Below, piece after piece: positions 1 to 7,669 of a DNA stretch of 34,808 bases. Location: the NCBI GenBank assembly GCA_049515655.1, contig JBEKTW010000028.1, positions 1 through 34,808 on the forward strand, in the 5' to 3' direction. How positions within the stretch are numbered: the stretch's first letter is position 1; every line of letters begins with the position of its first letter. Under the pieces are notes generated by a model, which searched no databases, was not told the origin of the DNA, and saw only the letters and a program-made list of their open reading frames with translations. Made by a program: the position numbers and the translations under genes. Origin of the DNA: JBEKTW01 sp049515655 (GTDB lineage: Bacteria; Bacteroidota; Ignavibacteria; UBA10030; SZUA-254).

Positions 1-128
1 CTTGTTGCCGTGCAGATGGCGTTGTTGATGTTTGGGTTGGTGGACCACTGGGCGAGCGCGGGAATTACACACAGCAGCGTCACCAGCAGACCGACCGTGA
101 GAATTTGTAGCAGAAGATTGAATCTCAT
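1..128 (-). CDS. Surface beta-propeller protein, N-terminal fragment cut by window edge
   Basis: Only the first 42 codons are inside the window; the gene continues to the left. The visible part is a signal peptide (MRFNLLLQILTVGLL..., cleavage likely after ALA) followed by QWSTNPNINNAICTAT, the start of the first propeller repeat. This nearly matches the start of the complete paralogues beginning at 10566 and 21054. The start is the ATG at 126-128 because a GGAGGGG Shine-Dalgarno sequence lies just upstream; an in-frame ATG at 138-140 overlaps that sequence and is less likely. By homology the full protein should carry about eight 54-residue repeats and a T9SS sorting domain, but that part is not visible. 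Confidence 0.85.
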   Translation of the reverse strand, partial: MRFNLLLQILTVGLLVTLLCVIPALAQWSTNPNINNAICTAT

Positions 129-210
129 ACACCCCTCCATGAGGATAGTGAGTGATTTTTGTGATTTAGTGTTTACGGATTTTTCCAAGATTATTTTCGC
201 ATACCCGTGT

Positions 211-234
211 AGGGTCCGATCACTGATCGGACCT
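211..234. repeat. Palindromic element in propeller leader 1
   Basis: The arms GTCCGATC and GATCGGAC flank a 3-base loop, and an outer AGG/CCT pair extends the stem around a one-base bulge. A related hairpin lies at 21133-21162 in the third leader with arms GTCCGGTC/GACCGGAC, so one base pair has changed A-T to G-C with pairing kept. The second leader (10567-10648) has no such element, so it looks like an insertion into the leader. Confidence 0.75.
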
Positions 235-272
235 CCATGCAATGCGTACTGAGGAACCCAAGATGTCCCGTT

Positions 273-403
273 GAGCTGTTCGCTGAGGGAGAGATGGGAG
301 CGTTTGGGAAAGGAGACAATCAATAGGAAACGTTCTCAGGTCTGGATCAGTGAACACCGGGGAGATCCCCTCCGGTCCACAATTCCGACCATTATGATTG
401 TTG
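273..403 (-). promoter_or_regulatory. Conserved structured leader, copy 1
   Basis: This stretch is nearly identical to 10649-10778 and 21392-21522; all three lie just downstream of the same promoter and upstream of a propeller gene. Possible pairings are P1 278-286 with 347-355 (9 pairs), P2 296-305 with 328-337 (10 pairs) and a small hairpin at 359-370 (GGGG/CCCC). In copies 2 and 3 the last stem has an A-T pair where copy 1 has G-C, a compensatory change. P1 and P2 contain G-U pairs if the plus strand is the RNA, but A-C mismatches if the minus strand is, so the sense of the folded RNA is uncertain even though the promoter points left. It could be a 5' UTR regulator, an antisense RNA or a DNA-level control site. 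I recognise no known riboswitch. Confidence 0.6.
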
Positions 404-407
404 AAAC

Positions 408-436
408 AATTTACTGGTTGGAATGCAGAAAGTCAA
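408..436 (-). promoter_or_regulatory. Promoter of propeller gene 1
   Basis: On the minus strand, TTGACT (431-436) is separated by 17 bases from TAAATT (408-413). The same two hexamers with the same 17-base spacing occur at 10783-10811 and 21527-21555 while the spacer sequence has diverged. This is good evidence for a real sigma-70-type promoter. The predicted 5' UTR is about 270 bases and contains the conserved leader. Confidence 0.75.
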
Positions 437-662
437 GGAAAATTCGACGAGCGAGATAAACGAGTTGATTGAAATCTGTTGGGCAGGTTGAATGTAGGTT
501 TTCCCCTCACATCAAAACAGTGTTTTCTTGAGGGGTTGCTTCCGTGAGATTTCGTAATTCGGACATAAAACTCTTAATCGTGTGGGGAAATTGGTTGCAG
601 AGTTCTTGCCAGCTGGGTCGAGGCATCACTGTTGAGGTAGCGGACTGTTCCCATCTTTCCAA

Positions 663-710
663 AACTACAAATCCCTACCACCGTTCAATGATAGGGATTC
701 TTCTGTAGTT
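663..710. repeat. Long interrupted hairpin
   Basis: Outer arms AACTACA/TGTAGTT and inner arms ATCCCTA/TAGGGAT enclose a 14-base loop. The loop (CCACCGTTCAATGA) resembles the loop of a CCCC/GGGG hairpin near 29617-29644 (CCACTATTCAATGAT), suggesting one family with different stems. The rest of 437-887 contains no gene I can support; parts of 589-641 still align with 21583-21640, so the duplication that carried the propeller genes extended this far. Confidence 0.5.
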
Positions 711-727
711 AGTGTAGCGGGGGTTGG

Positions 728-772
728 ATGCCGCAGAAAGTATGCGCCATTTCGTTCACCGCCTGACGGCGG
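728..772. repeat. 45-bp dispersed repeat, copy A
   Basis: It matches 15256-15300 over its full 45 bases with only a few differences. It consists of an ATGCCGCA...TGCG(C/G)CAT hairpin followed by TTCGTTCA and a second hairpin CCGCC TGAC GGCGG. In this copy the first stem carries a mismatch (GCGCCAT). Here it lies upstream of the TetR gene and far from any gene end, so it is better described as a dispersed palindrome than as a terminator. Confidence 0.7.
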
Positions 773-887
773 CTCGCTAAAGCTCGTAGGGGGGGACGGG
801 CTATGATCGGGGACCCCACATGGGTGACCAATCCTTCTGTCCAAACCAAATCAAAGGACATAGAAATAAAAAGATCTTAGAAGAGTA

Positions 888-916
888 TTGACTTCTTTCC
901 CTTTTTGTTTTATATT
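888..916 (+). promoter_or_regulatory. Promoter of the TetR-led export cluster
   Basis: TTGACT (888-893) and TATATT (911-916) are separated by exactly 17 bases, close to the sigma-70 consensus. The coding start is at 952. The likely TetR operator begins inside the -10 element, which fits autorepression. Confidence 0.75.
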
Positions 917-934
917 GACTAAGTAGTCAGTCAA
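915..934. promoter_or_regulatory. Probable TetR operator
   Basis: TTGACT and AGTCAA form an inverted repeat with 8 bases between the arms, and a smaller ACTA/TAGT repeat is nested inside. It overlaps the -10 hexamer and the expected transcription start, immediately ahead of a TetR-family gene. TetR regulators commonly bind such palindromes at their own promoter; binding here is inferred. Confidence 0.6.
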
Positions 935-951
935 ATAGTACTGGAACAACC

Positions 952-1554
952 ATGTCGCCACGATCAAAAGAACTATCCAAGCGAATGAAGGCAAAAAGCC
1001 GTACCGCCATCGTGTCGGCGGCGCTCGAATTGTTTGCAAAGAAAGGCTTTTCAGCGACCACCACCGATGAGATTGCGAAGAAAGCCAGAGTCTCCAAAGG
1101 GCTTATCTTCTCCCACTTCCGTACGAAACAAGCTATACTGATGGCGATCATCGATGAAGGAATGGACCAGTTGTTTCCCAGAACCAACAAGAATGATGAT
1201 CCGCGACCTCCCAAAGAACAACTCATATCCATTATCAATGCCTGGTTGGGGCTATTGAAAGAGGAACCGTCATTGGTTCAACTCTCACTACGGTTGAATC
1301 TTGACGATGGCTGGCGGAAAATCTTACGAAGAAGAGGCAAACGGTACGTCGAGCTCTATCTTGGCAGGTTGCGCAGCCTGCTAGTTCAATTAGGATCAAG
1401 AAAGCCCGATCTTGATTGCTACCTGCTTGCCGTTTTCTTTGATGGCATCGCTGCAAATTATGTCGCCGCACCTGAATTGTTCCCGATCAATGCTATCAAA
1501 GATCGTCTGATTGAAACCTTGCTTTCGCAATGGGAAAGCCGACAAGAGAAATAG
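952..1554 (+). CDS. TetR/AcrR-family transcriptional regulator
   Basis: The 200-residue length is typical of the family. Residues about 17-63 form the N-terminal helix-turn-helix domain (AALELFAKKGFSATTTDEIA, then VSKGLIFSHFRTKQAIL), the classic TetR pattern with the recognition helix near SKGLIFSHF. The remainder is a divergent alpha-helical ligand-binding and dimerisation domain whose ligand cannot be read from sequence. The start follows a sigma-70-type promoter and a palindrome over the -10, though no strong Shine-Dalgarno sequence is seen. The stop lies 38 bases before the likely start of the outer-membrane barrel gene, so it is probably the first gene and local repressor of the export cluster. 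Confidence 0.9.
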   Translation: MSPRSKELSKRMKAKSRTAIVSAALELFAKKGFSATTTDEIAKKARVSKGLIFSHFRTKQAILMAIIDEGMDQLFPRTNKNDDPRPPKEQLISIINAWLGLLKEEPSLVQLSLRLNLDDGWRKILRRRGKRYVELYLGRLRSLLVQLGSRKPDLDCYLLAVFFDGIAANYVAAPELFPINAIKDRLIETLLSQWESRQEK

Positions 1555-1592
1555 CTCTTCGGGTATTGGTTGCGTTATTCAGGAATGAGCTC

Positions 1593-2750
1593 GTGATACG
1601 AAGAACCCATTGCATTGCTTCGTTTGTACTGTTTTATTGCGGGCTCGCGGCAGCGGTTGCACAAACCTGGTCGTTGCACGGTCAAGCGTCCGGATGGATC
1701 ACGTCCAATCCCGACAAATCTCCGGTTTCCCAAGCTGGTCTTCGCTACATCCCTGAATTGACTGTGGAGCAGAAAGTCCGTGGTGATCTTGGTGCCGACC
1801 TGGATTTGTCGCTCAATGACTACGCTACAGAAAGTTTCGAAAAAAGCCAACGGCCGGAATACAATGGGAAAATAAAACCATACCGTGCATGGCTCCGGCT
1901 CGCTTCAAATTCCTTCGAAGTACGGGCTGGTCTACAGAAAATAAGCTTCGGGTCTGCAACGCTCTTTCGGTCACTCATGTGGTTCGATAGAATTGATCCC
2001 CGCGACCCGCTGCAGCTCACCGATGGAGTTTATGGCCTGCTCGCTCGCTACTATTTCCTCAGCAACGCCAACATCTGGCTGTGGGGACTTTACGGCAACA
2101 ACGATCCTAAAGGATGGGAAATTGTCCCAACAAAGGAGAAAAGCATCGAGTACGGTGGGAGAGTGCAAACGCCGCTCTGGACTGGAGAGGCTGGGTTTTC
2201 GTATCATCATCGGGAAGCGGATTTCACAAACCTGGCAGGGCTTCCGATTACCGCAGGCGGATCTTCCGTTCCTGAAAATCGATTCGCACTGGATGGAAAA
2301 TGGGACATAGGAATCGGAGCATGGTTCGAGGCTGTGCTTATCCATGAACAAACTGAATTTCCCGGAATGAAATTTCAGAGGCAATGGACGTTGGGAGCCG
2401 ACTACACCTTCCCCGACGTAATCGGGGGAAACGGACTCACCGTCCTGACCGAATACTTTCGGTCAGAGCATCCAGACGACGCCTTCGGTCCGGCGGACGG
2501 CCTCGGTTTTTCCGGGTGGTCCTTGAATTATCCGTTGGGTCCCGTTGATCGAATATCCTGCATCCTGTACCGCGACTGGACAAACCATGATTGGTACCGC
2601 CTTGTTACCTGGCAAAGAACATATGACAATTGGATAATCTACCTCCTCGGGTTTTGGAATCCACAGAGTATTCAACTCTATCAAACTCAACAAGGCAGCA
2701 GCCCCTTTGCGGGGACTGGAATTCAACTCATGGTCGTGTTCAATCACTGA
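1593..2750 (+). CDS. Outer-membrane beta-barrel protein of the export cluster
   Basis: The frame is open from 1530, overlapping the TetR gene, but the GTG at 1593 is preferred. It has AGGA upstream and produces a normal signal peptide (MIRRTHCIASFVLFYCGLAAAVAQ). The mature protein of about 360 residues is rich in alternating aromatic and polar strands with tight turns (for example WFDRIDPRDPLQL and WLWGLYGNNDPKGWE). It ends in IQLMVVFNH, similar to the aromatic C-terminal strand of outer-membrane barrels. I do not recognise a specific family; it could be a porin-like channel or the outer-membrane partner of the downstream ABC system. Position in the cluster supports the second option. Confidence 0.7.
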   Translation: MIRRTHCIASFVLFYCGLAAAVAQTWSLHGQASGWITSNPDKSPVSQAGLRYIPELTVEQKVRGDLGADLDLSLNDYATESFEKSQRPEYNGKIKPYRAWLRLASNSFEVRAGLQKISFGSATLFRSLMWFDRIDPRDPLQLTDGVYGLLARYYFLSNANIWLWGLYGNNDPKGWEIVPTKEKSIEYGGRVQTPLWTGEAGFSYHHREADFTNLAGLPITAGGSSVPENRFALDGKWDIGIGAWFEAVLIHEQTEFPGMKFQRQWTLGADYTFPDVIGGNGLTVLTEYFRSEHPDDAFGPADGLGFSGWSLNYPLGPVDRISCILYRDWTNHDWYRLVTWQRTYDNWIIYLLGFWNPQSIQLYQTQQGSSPFAGTGIQLMVVFNH

Positions 2751-2786
2751 AAAGCATTTTTCCCGCACAAACGAGCTAAAGCAAAG

Positions 2787-3419
2787 ATGAAAAACGAAGC
2801 GAGACATGCACAACTAAATCAAGCGAAATGGGATAACTTGGCAAACTCCGTTGATAGCAAAGGCTGGAGGTATGATTATTTGAGGGCGGCTCAAAGTAAG
2901 GTCGTTTCTCTGTTGGATGTTAAAGAGGACATTCATTTTCTTGATGTCGGCTGCGGGACTGGATGGGCAATTGGAGAAGTTGCAAAATTGGTTAACGACA
3001 AAGGGTTGTTTTACGGTGTTGATTTATCTTCTAAGATGATAGAAAAGGCAAAAGGTGATTTTAGCGGTAAAGATAATTTTCATTTTATAAAGGCCAATGC
3101 GGAATCAATTCCACTGAATGATAATTTCTTTGATATCATCATTTGCACCAATTCTTTCCATCACTATTTGAATCCAAGCAAAGCATTGATTGAGATATTT
3201 CGTCTTCTAAAAAGGGGCGGGAAAGTTTACATACTTGACCCAACTGCCGACAATTGGATTGTGAAGGTTGTAGATAAGGTTGGTAAATTATTTGAACCCG
3301 AACACGTTAAACTTTACAGCACAAAAGAGTTTCAACGGTTATTTTATGATGCGGGGTTACGATATACGGCTTCGGAAACAATCAAAGGACACCAGAAAGT
3401 TCATATTGGTGAAAAATGA
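2787..3419 (+). CDS. Class I SAM-dependent methyltransferase (UbiE-like)
   Basis: The 210-residue protein has the Rossmann methyltransferase motifs in order. Motif I is FLDVGCGTGW (51-60), the acidic end of strand 2 is GVDLS (77-81), ANAESIPL lies at 103-110, FDIIICTNSFHHY at 115-127, and the post-motif III glycines are at 144-145. It resembles the Methyltransf_11/UbiE group; the substrate is unknown. The gene is clearly more AT-rich than both neighbours and uses AAA, TTT and ATT heavily, suggesting separate acquisition. It sits between the barrel gene and the ATPase gene, 36 bases after the first and 124 before the second, so it may be co-transcribed without sharing their function. Confidence 0.88.
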   Translation: MKNEARHAQLNQAKWDNLANSVDSKGWRYDYLRAAQSKVVSLLDVKEDIHFLDVGCGTGWAIGEVAKLVNDKGLFYGVDLSSKMIEKAKGDFSGKDNFHFIKANAESIPLNDNFFDIIICTNSFHHYLNPSKALIEIFRLLKRGGKVYILDPTADNWIVKVVDKVGKLFEPEHVKLYSTKEFQRLFYDAGLRYTASETIKGHQKVHIGEK

Positions 3420-3543
3420 AATCATGTGCGGCATAGAGAATTATTCAAGCTGAGGTGCAAACAGCTGATACACTTTTTGGGAAAGTTGGGTACTAAATTA
3501 TTAACTTAGCAGTTGTCATATCCGAACTACAATCGGTGTAGCT

Positions 3544-4245
3544 ATGCAGAATTCAGTATTGATAAAGACGGAAAACCTGGACAAATTCTATCCGCTTGGA
3601 CTAAGCACCCTGAAGGCGTTGGACAGGGTTACTCTCTCAGTGGCAAAGGGCGAATTCCTTGGATTAGTAGGTCCCAGCGGATCGGGCAAAACAACCCTCT
3701 TGAACATCATCGGCTGTCTTGACGTTCCGACAAACGGCAGCACAGAGGTGCTTGGCGAGAAAGTGGAATCGCTCTCACACAAGGAAGCTGCACGTTTGCG
3801 AAAGAACCATATCGGTTTCATCTTTCAGACGTTCAACTTGTTGCCGGTCTACACAGTGTTTGAGAATGTGGAGTTTCCTTTGCTGCTTCTCGGCATGGCT
3901 TCAACTGTGCGTAGGAAACTCGTGATGGATACACTGGAATGGGTCGGTTTGGTGGAGCGTGCCGAGTCCAAGCCCGCACAACTCTCGGGCGGACAAAATC
4001 AACGTGTGGCAATCGCCAGAGCTGTCGTCAAAAAGCCGGAACTTGTTCTTGCTGATGAGCCCACCGCTAACCTCGATGCCGAGAATTCACACAACATCAT
4101 GAACACCATGGTACAGTTGAACGAAGAACTCAAGGCCACATTTGTGTTTGCTACGCACGACGAAAAGGTCATACGGTACCTCAAGAGAAAAGTCACCCTG
4201 GTTGATGGAAGAATCGAGAAGGACGAGAGACAACCAACAACGTGA
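3544..4245 (+). CDS. ABC transporter ATPase, LolD/MacB type
   Basis: This 233-residue nucleotide-binding subunit has a complete motif set: Walker A GPSGSGKT (43-50), Q-loop Gln95 (IFQTFNLL), signature LSGGQ (147-151, followed by NQR where most relatives have QQR or EQR), Walker B LVLADEP (167-173) and H-loop His205 (FATHDE). Length, and the TFNLLPVYTVFENVEFPL segment, are typical of the LolD/MacB/FtsE group, which drives permeases of the FtsX fold. The next gene encodes such a permease and starts 8 bases after this stop. The partner proteins make LolCDE-like extraction of lipids or lipoproteins from the inner membrane the best guess. Confidence 0.93.
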   Translation: MQNSVLIKTENLDKFYPLGLSTLKALDRVTLSVAKGEFLGLVGPSGSGKTTLLNIIGCLDVPTNGSTEVLGEKVESLSHKEAARLRKNHIGFIFQTFNLLPVYTVFENVEFPLLLLGMASTVRRKLVMDTLEWVGLVERAESKPAQLSGGQNQRVAIARAVVKKPELVLADEPTANLDAENSHNIMNTMVQLNEELKATFVFATHDEKVIRYLKRKVTLVDGRIEKDERQPTT

Positions 4246-4253
4246 GATAGACC

Positions 4254-5426
4254 ATGTTCACTCTCAAACTCGCTTTGCGGAACATTCTCGGCGCCGGCAT
4301 TCGAACCTGGCTCAACGTCGTCGCACTTTCCCTCTCGTACGTCGTCATCATTTTCGTGCAGGGCATATACAATGGCTTGAACGATCAGGTCGAACGAGCG
4401 ACGATTGACGCGCTCTATGGCGGCGGGCAATTCTGGGAGAGAGCGTATGATCCCTATGATCCACTATCGCTCTCAGATGCGCATGCTCCCATTCCTGCGG
4501 AACTTCGAACCCTTGTCAAGAGTGATGAAGCGACTCCCATCCTCATCTGCCAGGCTTCGATTTACCCTGAGGGGCGTTTTCGGGCCATCCTCCTCAAGGG
4601 AATCGACCCGGACCAGCGTATCTTGTCCATTCCTTCATACCTGTTGAAGGGCGATCAAGGAAGTATCCCGGCTCTCATCGGGAACAGAATGGCGAAGAGT
4701 ACTGGGTTACACAAAGACGATGAGCTAACCGTTCAATGGCGTGATCTTCACGGCACCTTCGACGCCAGAGACGTGAGGATTGTGGAAGTGTTGAACACTT
4801 CCGTGCAGGAAATCGACAACAACCAGATCTGGATTCCGCTGGAGCGGCTGCAAACCGTAACGGCGATGCCCGGGCAGGCCACAATGGTTGTGCTAAAGAA
4901 GAATCGCCAGCCTCTTGGCAAAGTTACCGGATGGGAGTTCAAAGATCTGGGTTATCTTCTGCAGGATATCCACACGCTGGTGAGATCCAAGACGGTTCAA
5001 GGCAGCGTCTTGTACGCCATCCTGCTGTTCCTCGCACTCTTGGCAATCTTTGATACACAGATCCTATCGATCTTCCGCCGCAGGAAAGAGATAGGAACGC
5101 TTATGGCGCTCGGGATGACACGGACCAAAATCATCGAGCTCTTCACGGTGGAAGGGGCGCTCCACGGAGTCCTCGCGGCCCTGCTCGCCGCGGTCTACGG
5201 AATTCCGCTCCTCACCTACGTTGCACGGACGGGATTTGCCCTTCCCGAAGTCTATGGTTCCTTTGGGTATGCCATCGGTGAAAAACTGTTCCCTACCTAC
5301 TCCGCGGGATTAATTGTGGGAACCTCCCTTCTCGTGTTGGTGGTTACGACGATCGTCAGCTTCTTCCCGACAAGGAATATTGCACACTTGAAGCCGACCG
5401 ACGCACTCAGGGGGAAAACAACATGA
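4254..5426 (+). CDS. ABC transporter permease, FtsX/LolC-E type (subunit 1)
   Basis: This is a 390-residue inner-membrane protein. One membrane helix lies near residues 20-40, followed by a long periplasmic region (about 45-245). Three C-terminal helices lie near 255-280, 305-335 and 345-372, forming the FtsX domain. The cytoplasmic coupling segment FRRRKEIGTLMALGMT (about 274-289) is the family hallmark. The stop overlaps the start of the next permease in ATGA, indicating translational coupling. The two different permeases plus one ATPase match the LolC-LolD-LolE plan rather than the single MacB permease. Substrate is not visible from sequence. Confidence 0.9.
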   Translation: MFTLKLALRNILGAGIRTWLNVVALSLSYVVIIFVQGIYNGLNDQVERATIDALYGGGQFWERAYDPYDPLSLSDAHAPIPAELRTLVKSDEATPILICQASIYPEGRFRAILLKGIDPDQRILSIPSYLLKGDQGSIPALIGNRMAKSTGLHKDDELTVQWRDLHGTFDARDVRIVEVLNTSVQEIDNNQIWIPLERLQTVTAMPGQATMVVLKKNRQPLGKVTGWEFKDLGYLLQDIHTLVRSKTVQGSVLYAILLFLALLAIFDTQILSIFRRRKEIGTLMALGMTRTKIIELFTVEGALHGVLAALLAAVYGIPLLTYVARTGFALPEVYGSFGYAIGEKLFPTYSAGLIVGTSLLVLVVTTIVSFFPTRNIAHLKPTDALRGKTT

Positions 5427-6697
5427 TCCAATTCCTCCTCAAAGGGTTGCTGCGAGATCGATCTCGTTCGCTCTTCCCCGTGCTGATAGTCGCAGCCGGC
5501 GTCATGTTAGCAGTGTTCCTACAGGCCTGGCTCAATGGTGTGCTGTCGAGCGGCGTTCAGGCAACGGCGCACTACAGTACGGGGCACGTGCGCGTAATGA
5601 CAAAAGCATATGCGGAGAGAGCCGACCAAATTCCCAATGATTTGGCACTCCTGGGCATCGATACGCTTCTCACGACGTTGAGGCAGAGCTATCCCGAGCT
5701 GCTTTGGACACCGCGCATAGCGTTCGGCGGGCTTCTCGACGTTCCGGACGAAAAGGGGGAAACAAAAGAACAGGCCCCCGTCAGCGGCATAGGGGTGAAC
5801 CTTCTGTCCAGCGACAGTTCGGAATGGAAAGTGCTGAATATCCGACCCGCGCTTGTCCGAGGAGAATTGCCTAAGAAGCGCGGTGACATGCTGATAGCGG
5901 AAGAGCTTGCGAAGAAGCTCCATATCCAGCCGGGCCAAAAAGCAACATTGATCAGCTCGACAATGTACGGCAGCATGACGTTCGCGAATTTCACAGTTGC
6001 CGGCACGGTCCGATTTGGGGTAGGACCGATGGACCGAAGTGCAGTCATTGCCGACCTCTCCGATATTCAACAGACGCTCGACATGCAGCAGGGGGCAGGG
6101 GAAATCCTCGGCTTTTTCCGGGACGATCTTTACCACGAAGACCGGGCCGACATTGTGACCGCCGGATTCAACACTCGGCGAGCAAACGCATCAGACAAGT
6201 TTTCCCCGATTATGGGAACCCTACGTAATGAGAGCGGCTTGGGCGAACTTCTCGACTACGTGGCGATGTTTTCCGGCATCATCAACGGTGTCTTCCTTGT
6301 TGCGATGTCGATCGTGCTATGGAATGCCGGCTTGACCGGCAGTTTGCGAAGATACGGAGAAATCGGCCTCCGGCTGGCTGTCGGCGAAGATAAGGGGCAC
6401 GTCTATCGATCTATGATAGTCGAATCCCTGGCAATCGGCGTTGCCGGATCCCTGGTCGGGACAGCGATTGGGTTGGCAGGTGCGTACTACCTGCAAGTAC
6501 ACGGATTTGATATAGGCTCCCTGATGAAGAACAACACCATAATGATTACCGACGTCGTACGTGCACAGGTGACCCCTCTCACCTTTGTGATAGGGTTCTT
6601 TCCGGGAATTGTCGCCACATTCCTCGGCAGTGCAATAGCGGGGATCGGAATTTATAAGCGGCAGACAGCGCAGCTATTTAAGGAGCTTGAAACATGA
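5423..6697 (+). CDS. ABC transporter permease, FtsX/LolC-E type (subunit 2)
   Basis: This 424-residue protein has the same plan as the upstream permease: an N-terminal helix at about 18-38 and a large periplasmic domain (about 40-280) with the GHVRVMTKAYAE segment seen early in LolC/E-like proteins. Three C-terminal helices lie near 285-310, 340-365 and 390-415, with the coupling segment SLRRYGEIGLRLAVGE between the first two. It overlaps the previous gene and the next gene by ATGA, so all three are probably translated together. It is best read as the second half of a heterodimeric LolCE-like permease. Confidence 0.9.
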   Translation: MIQFLLKGLLRDRSRSLFPVLIVAAGVMLAVFLQAWLNGVLSSGVQATAHYSTGHVRVMTKAYAERADQIPNDLALLGIDTLLTTLRQSYPELLWTPRIAFGGLLDVPDEKGETKEQAPVSGIGVNLLSSDSSEWKVLNIRPALVRGELPKKRGDMLIAEELAKKLHIQPGQKATLISSTMYGSMTFANFTVAGTVRFGVGPMDRSAVIADLSDIQQTLDMQQGAGEILGFFRDDLYHEDRADIVTAGFNTRRANASDKFSPIMGTLRNESGLGELLDYVAMFSGIINGVFLVAMSIVLWNAGLTGSLRRYGEIGLRLAVGEDKGHVYRSMIVESLAIGVAGSLVGTAIGLAGAYYLQVHGFDIGSLMKNNTIMITDVVRAQVTPLTFVIGFFPGIVATFLGSAIAGIGIYKRQTAQLFKELET

Positions 6698-7428
6698 GAT
6701 ATCTCCTCTTGTCTATCCTTGTGCCAATCACGACCCTCTGGGGACAAACTCCCACCGGAGACGACATCCTAACTAAAGTGGATCACAATATGTTTTCGGA
6801 AAGCAAGATTGTCGTTATGCGTATGCTCATTCATGGAGAGCGCGGCAACCGGACGCTCGGAGCGAAATCTTGGCAGCGAGGTACTCGGGAGGCGTTTACG
6901 GAATTTCTAGCACCCGCGCGTGAGCAGGGGACAAAAATGCTGAAGCTCCAAGACATGCTGTGGACCTACTCCCCCTCCACGGATCGGACCATCTTGATTT
7001 CCGGACACATGCTGCGCCAGTCTATGATGGGTTCGGATCTTTCCTACGAAGACATGATGGAGGACCCACATTTACCAAACCTCTACACCGCGAAAATCTC
7101 CTCTGAAGAAACTGTGAATGGACGTCCTTGTTGGATCCTGGATCTTGCAGCGAAGAAGGAAGAGATTGCCTACTTCAGCCGAAAGCTTTGGGTTGACAAA
7201 GAGCGCTATGTCCTTCTGAGAGAAAACCTCTACGCAAAGAGTGGCAAGCTGTTGAAGACAATGGATATCCGTGAGGTGAAGGAGGTGCAGAAGCGATGGG
7301 TTGCAACGTCAATCTTGTACAAAGATGTCCTCAAAGAAGGAGAGGGGACGGAGTTTCTCGTGGATTCCATTGTCCTTGATGCCGCGATCCCCGATTATCT
7401 CTTCTCTAAGGCAGCGCTGAAAAGATAG
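6694..7428 (+). CDS. Outer-membrane lipoprotein-sorting protein (LolA-like)
   Basis: The 244-residue protein starts with a signal peptide (MRYLLLSILVPITTLWGQ) and continues as a LolA/LolB-like fold of the COG2834 type. The segment WTYSPSTDRTILISGHMLR (about 89-107), then QSMMGSDLSYEDMMED, is typical of this group; later strands include CWILDLAAKK and KLWVDKERYVLL. Related proteins carry acylated cargo across the periplasm in a hydrophobic half-barrel. The gene is coupled by ATGA to the second permease, giving a compact ATPase-permease-permease-carrier order. The cluster ends here with a hairpin terminator about 95 bases downstream. Confidence 0.87.
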   Translation: MRYLLLSILVPITTLWGQTPTGDDILTKVDHNMFSESKIVVMRMLIHGERGNRTLGAKSWQRGTREAFTEFLAPAREQGTKMLKLQDMLWTYSPSTDRTILISGHMLRQSMMGSDLSYEDMMEDPHLPNLYTAKISSEETVNGRPCWILDLAAKKEEIAYFSRKLWVDKERYVLLRENLYAKSGKLLKTMDIREVKEVQKRWVATSILYKDVLKEGEGTEFLVDSIVLDAAIPDYLFSKAALKR

Positions 7429-7439
7429 ACAGTAGGAGC

Positions 7440-7496
7440 AAAATCACGGTAATCCTATAATCCCCAAAATCATGGTCCCGCCACTAAGACGGCGGG
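7440..7496. repeat. Half of the AATC element plus CCCGCC palindrome
   Basis: 7440-7476 matches the right half of the 88-bp element at 27340-27427 (GGTAATCCTATAATCC, then CCAAAATCATGG). It is directly followed by a palindrome at 7477-7496, CCCGCC and GGCGGG around an 8-base loop. The same CCCGCC/GGCGGG stem with an 8-base loop occurs inside the coding sequence at 19080-19101. The element lies between the end of the export cluster and its terminator. Confidence 0.65.
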
Positions 7497-7521
7497 CAGG
7501 TCAGACATGGGGAAAGACACG

Positions 7522-7551
7522 AAAGCCGGCCCACTGGATTGAGCCGGCTTT
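7522..7551. terminator. Bidirectional hairpin terminator
   Basis: AAAGCCGGC and GCCGGCTTT form a 9-bp stem around a 12-base loop, followed by a T on the plus strand and flanked by A/T bases on both sides. It lies downstream of the LolA-like gene on the right-going strand and downstream of the propeller gene on the left-going strand. A close relative, with its upstream flank (GGGGA(A/G)AGACACG), occurs at 27441-27474. Confidence 0.7.
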
Positions 7552-7618
7552 TGCGATAACGAGTATGTGCAGGCGAGGATCATTATCCTCAGCTGCATCG
7601 AATATCATTTCAACATCA

Positions 7619-7669
7619 CTCCCGCGAAAGAACGCGGGATTTCTGATAAAATGACTTCGTCATTTTATC
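7619..7669 (-). terminator. Double hairpin overlapping the stop of the propeller gene
   Basis: The first hairpin, 7645-7669, has perfect 10-bp arms GATAAAATGA/TCATTTTATC around CTTCG. On the coding strand its first arm spans the final Ile-Lys codons and the TGA stop. A second hairpin (CCCGCG/CGCGGG, 7621-7638) follows. The same pair occurs at 34699-34750, and the first hairpin also at 19020-19040, each time after a T9SS sorting domain ending MLMIK. It probably acts in termination or 3'-end stability. Confidence 0.65.

Noticed and set aside
273..403. Glycine or other known riboswitch
   Set aside because: GGGAGAG and CTCAGG fragments resemble glycine aptamers, but the conserved core and tandem layout of that class are absent and the downstream genes have no link to glycine.
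1530..1592. Upstream start of the outer-membrane barrel gene overlapping the TetR gene
   Set aside because: It would put 21 charged residues in front of the signal peptide and has no ribosome binding site; the GTG at 1593 has AGGA upstream.
5519..6136. 205-codon minus-strand open frame inside the second permease
   Set aside because: The plus-strand reading is a well-formed FtsX permease coupled to both neighbours; the antisense frame is Arg/Cys/His-rich and lacks features.
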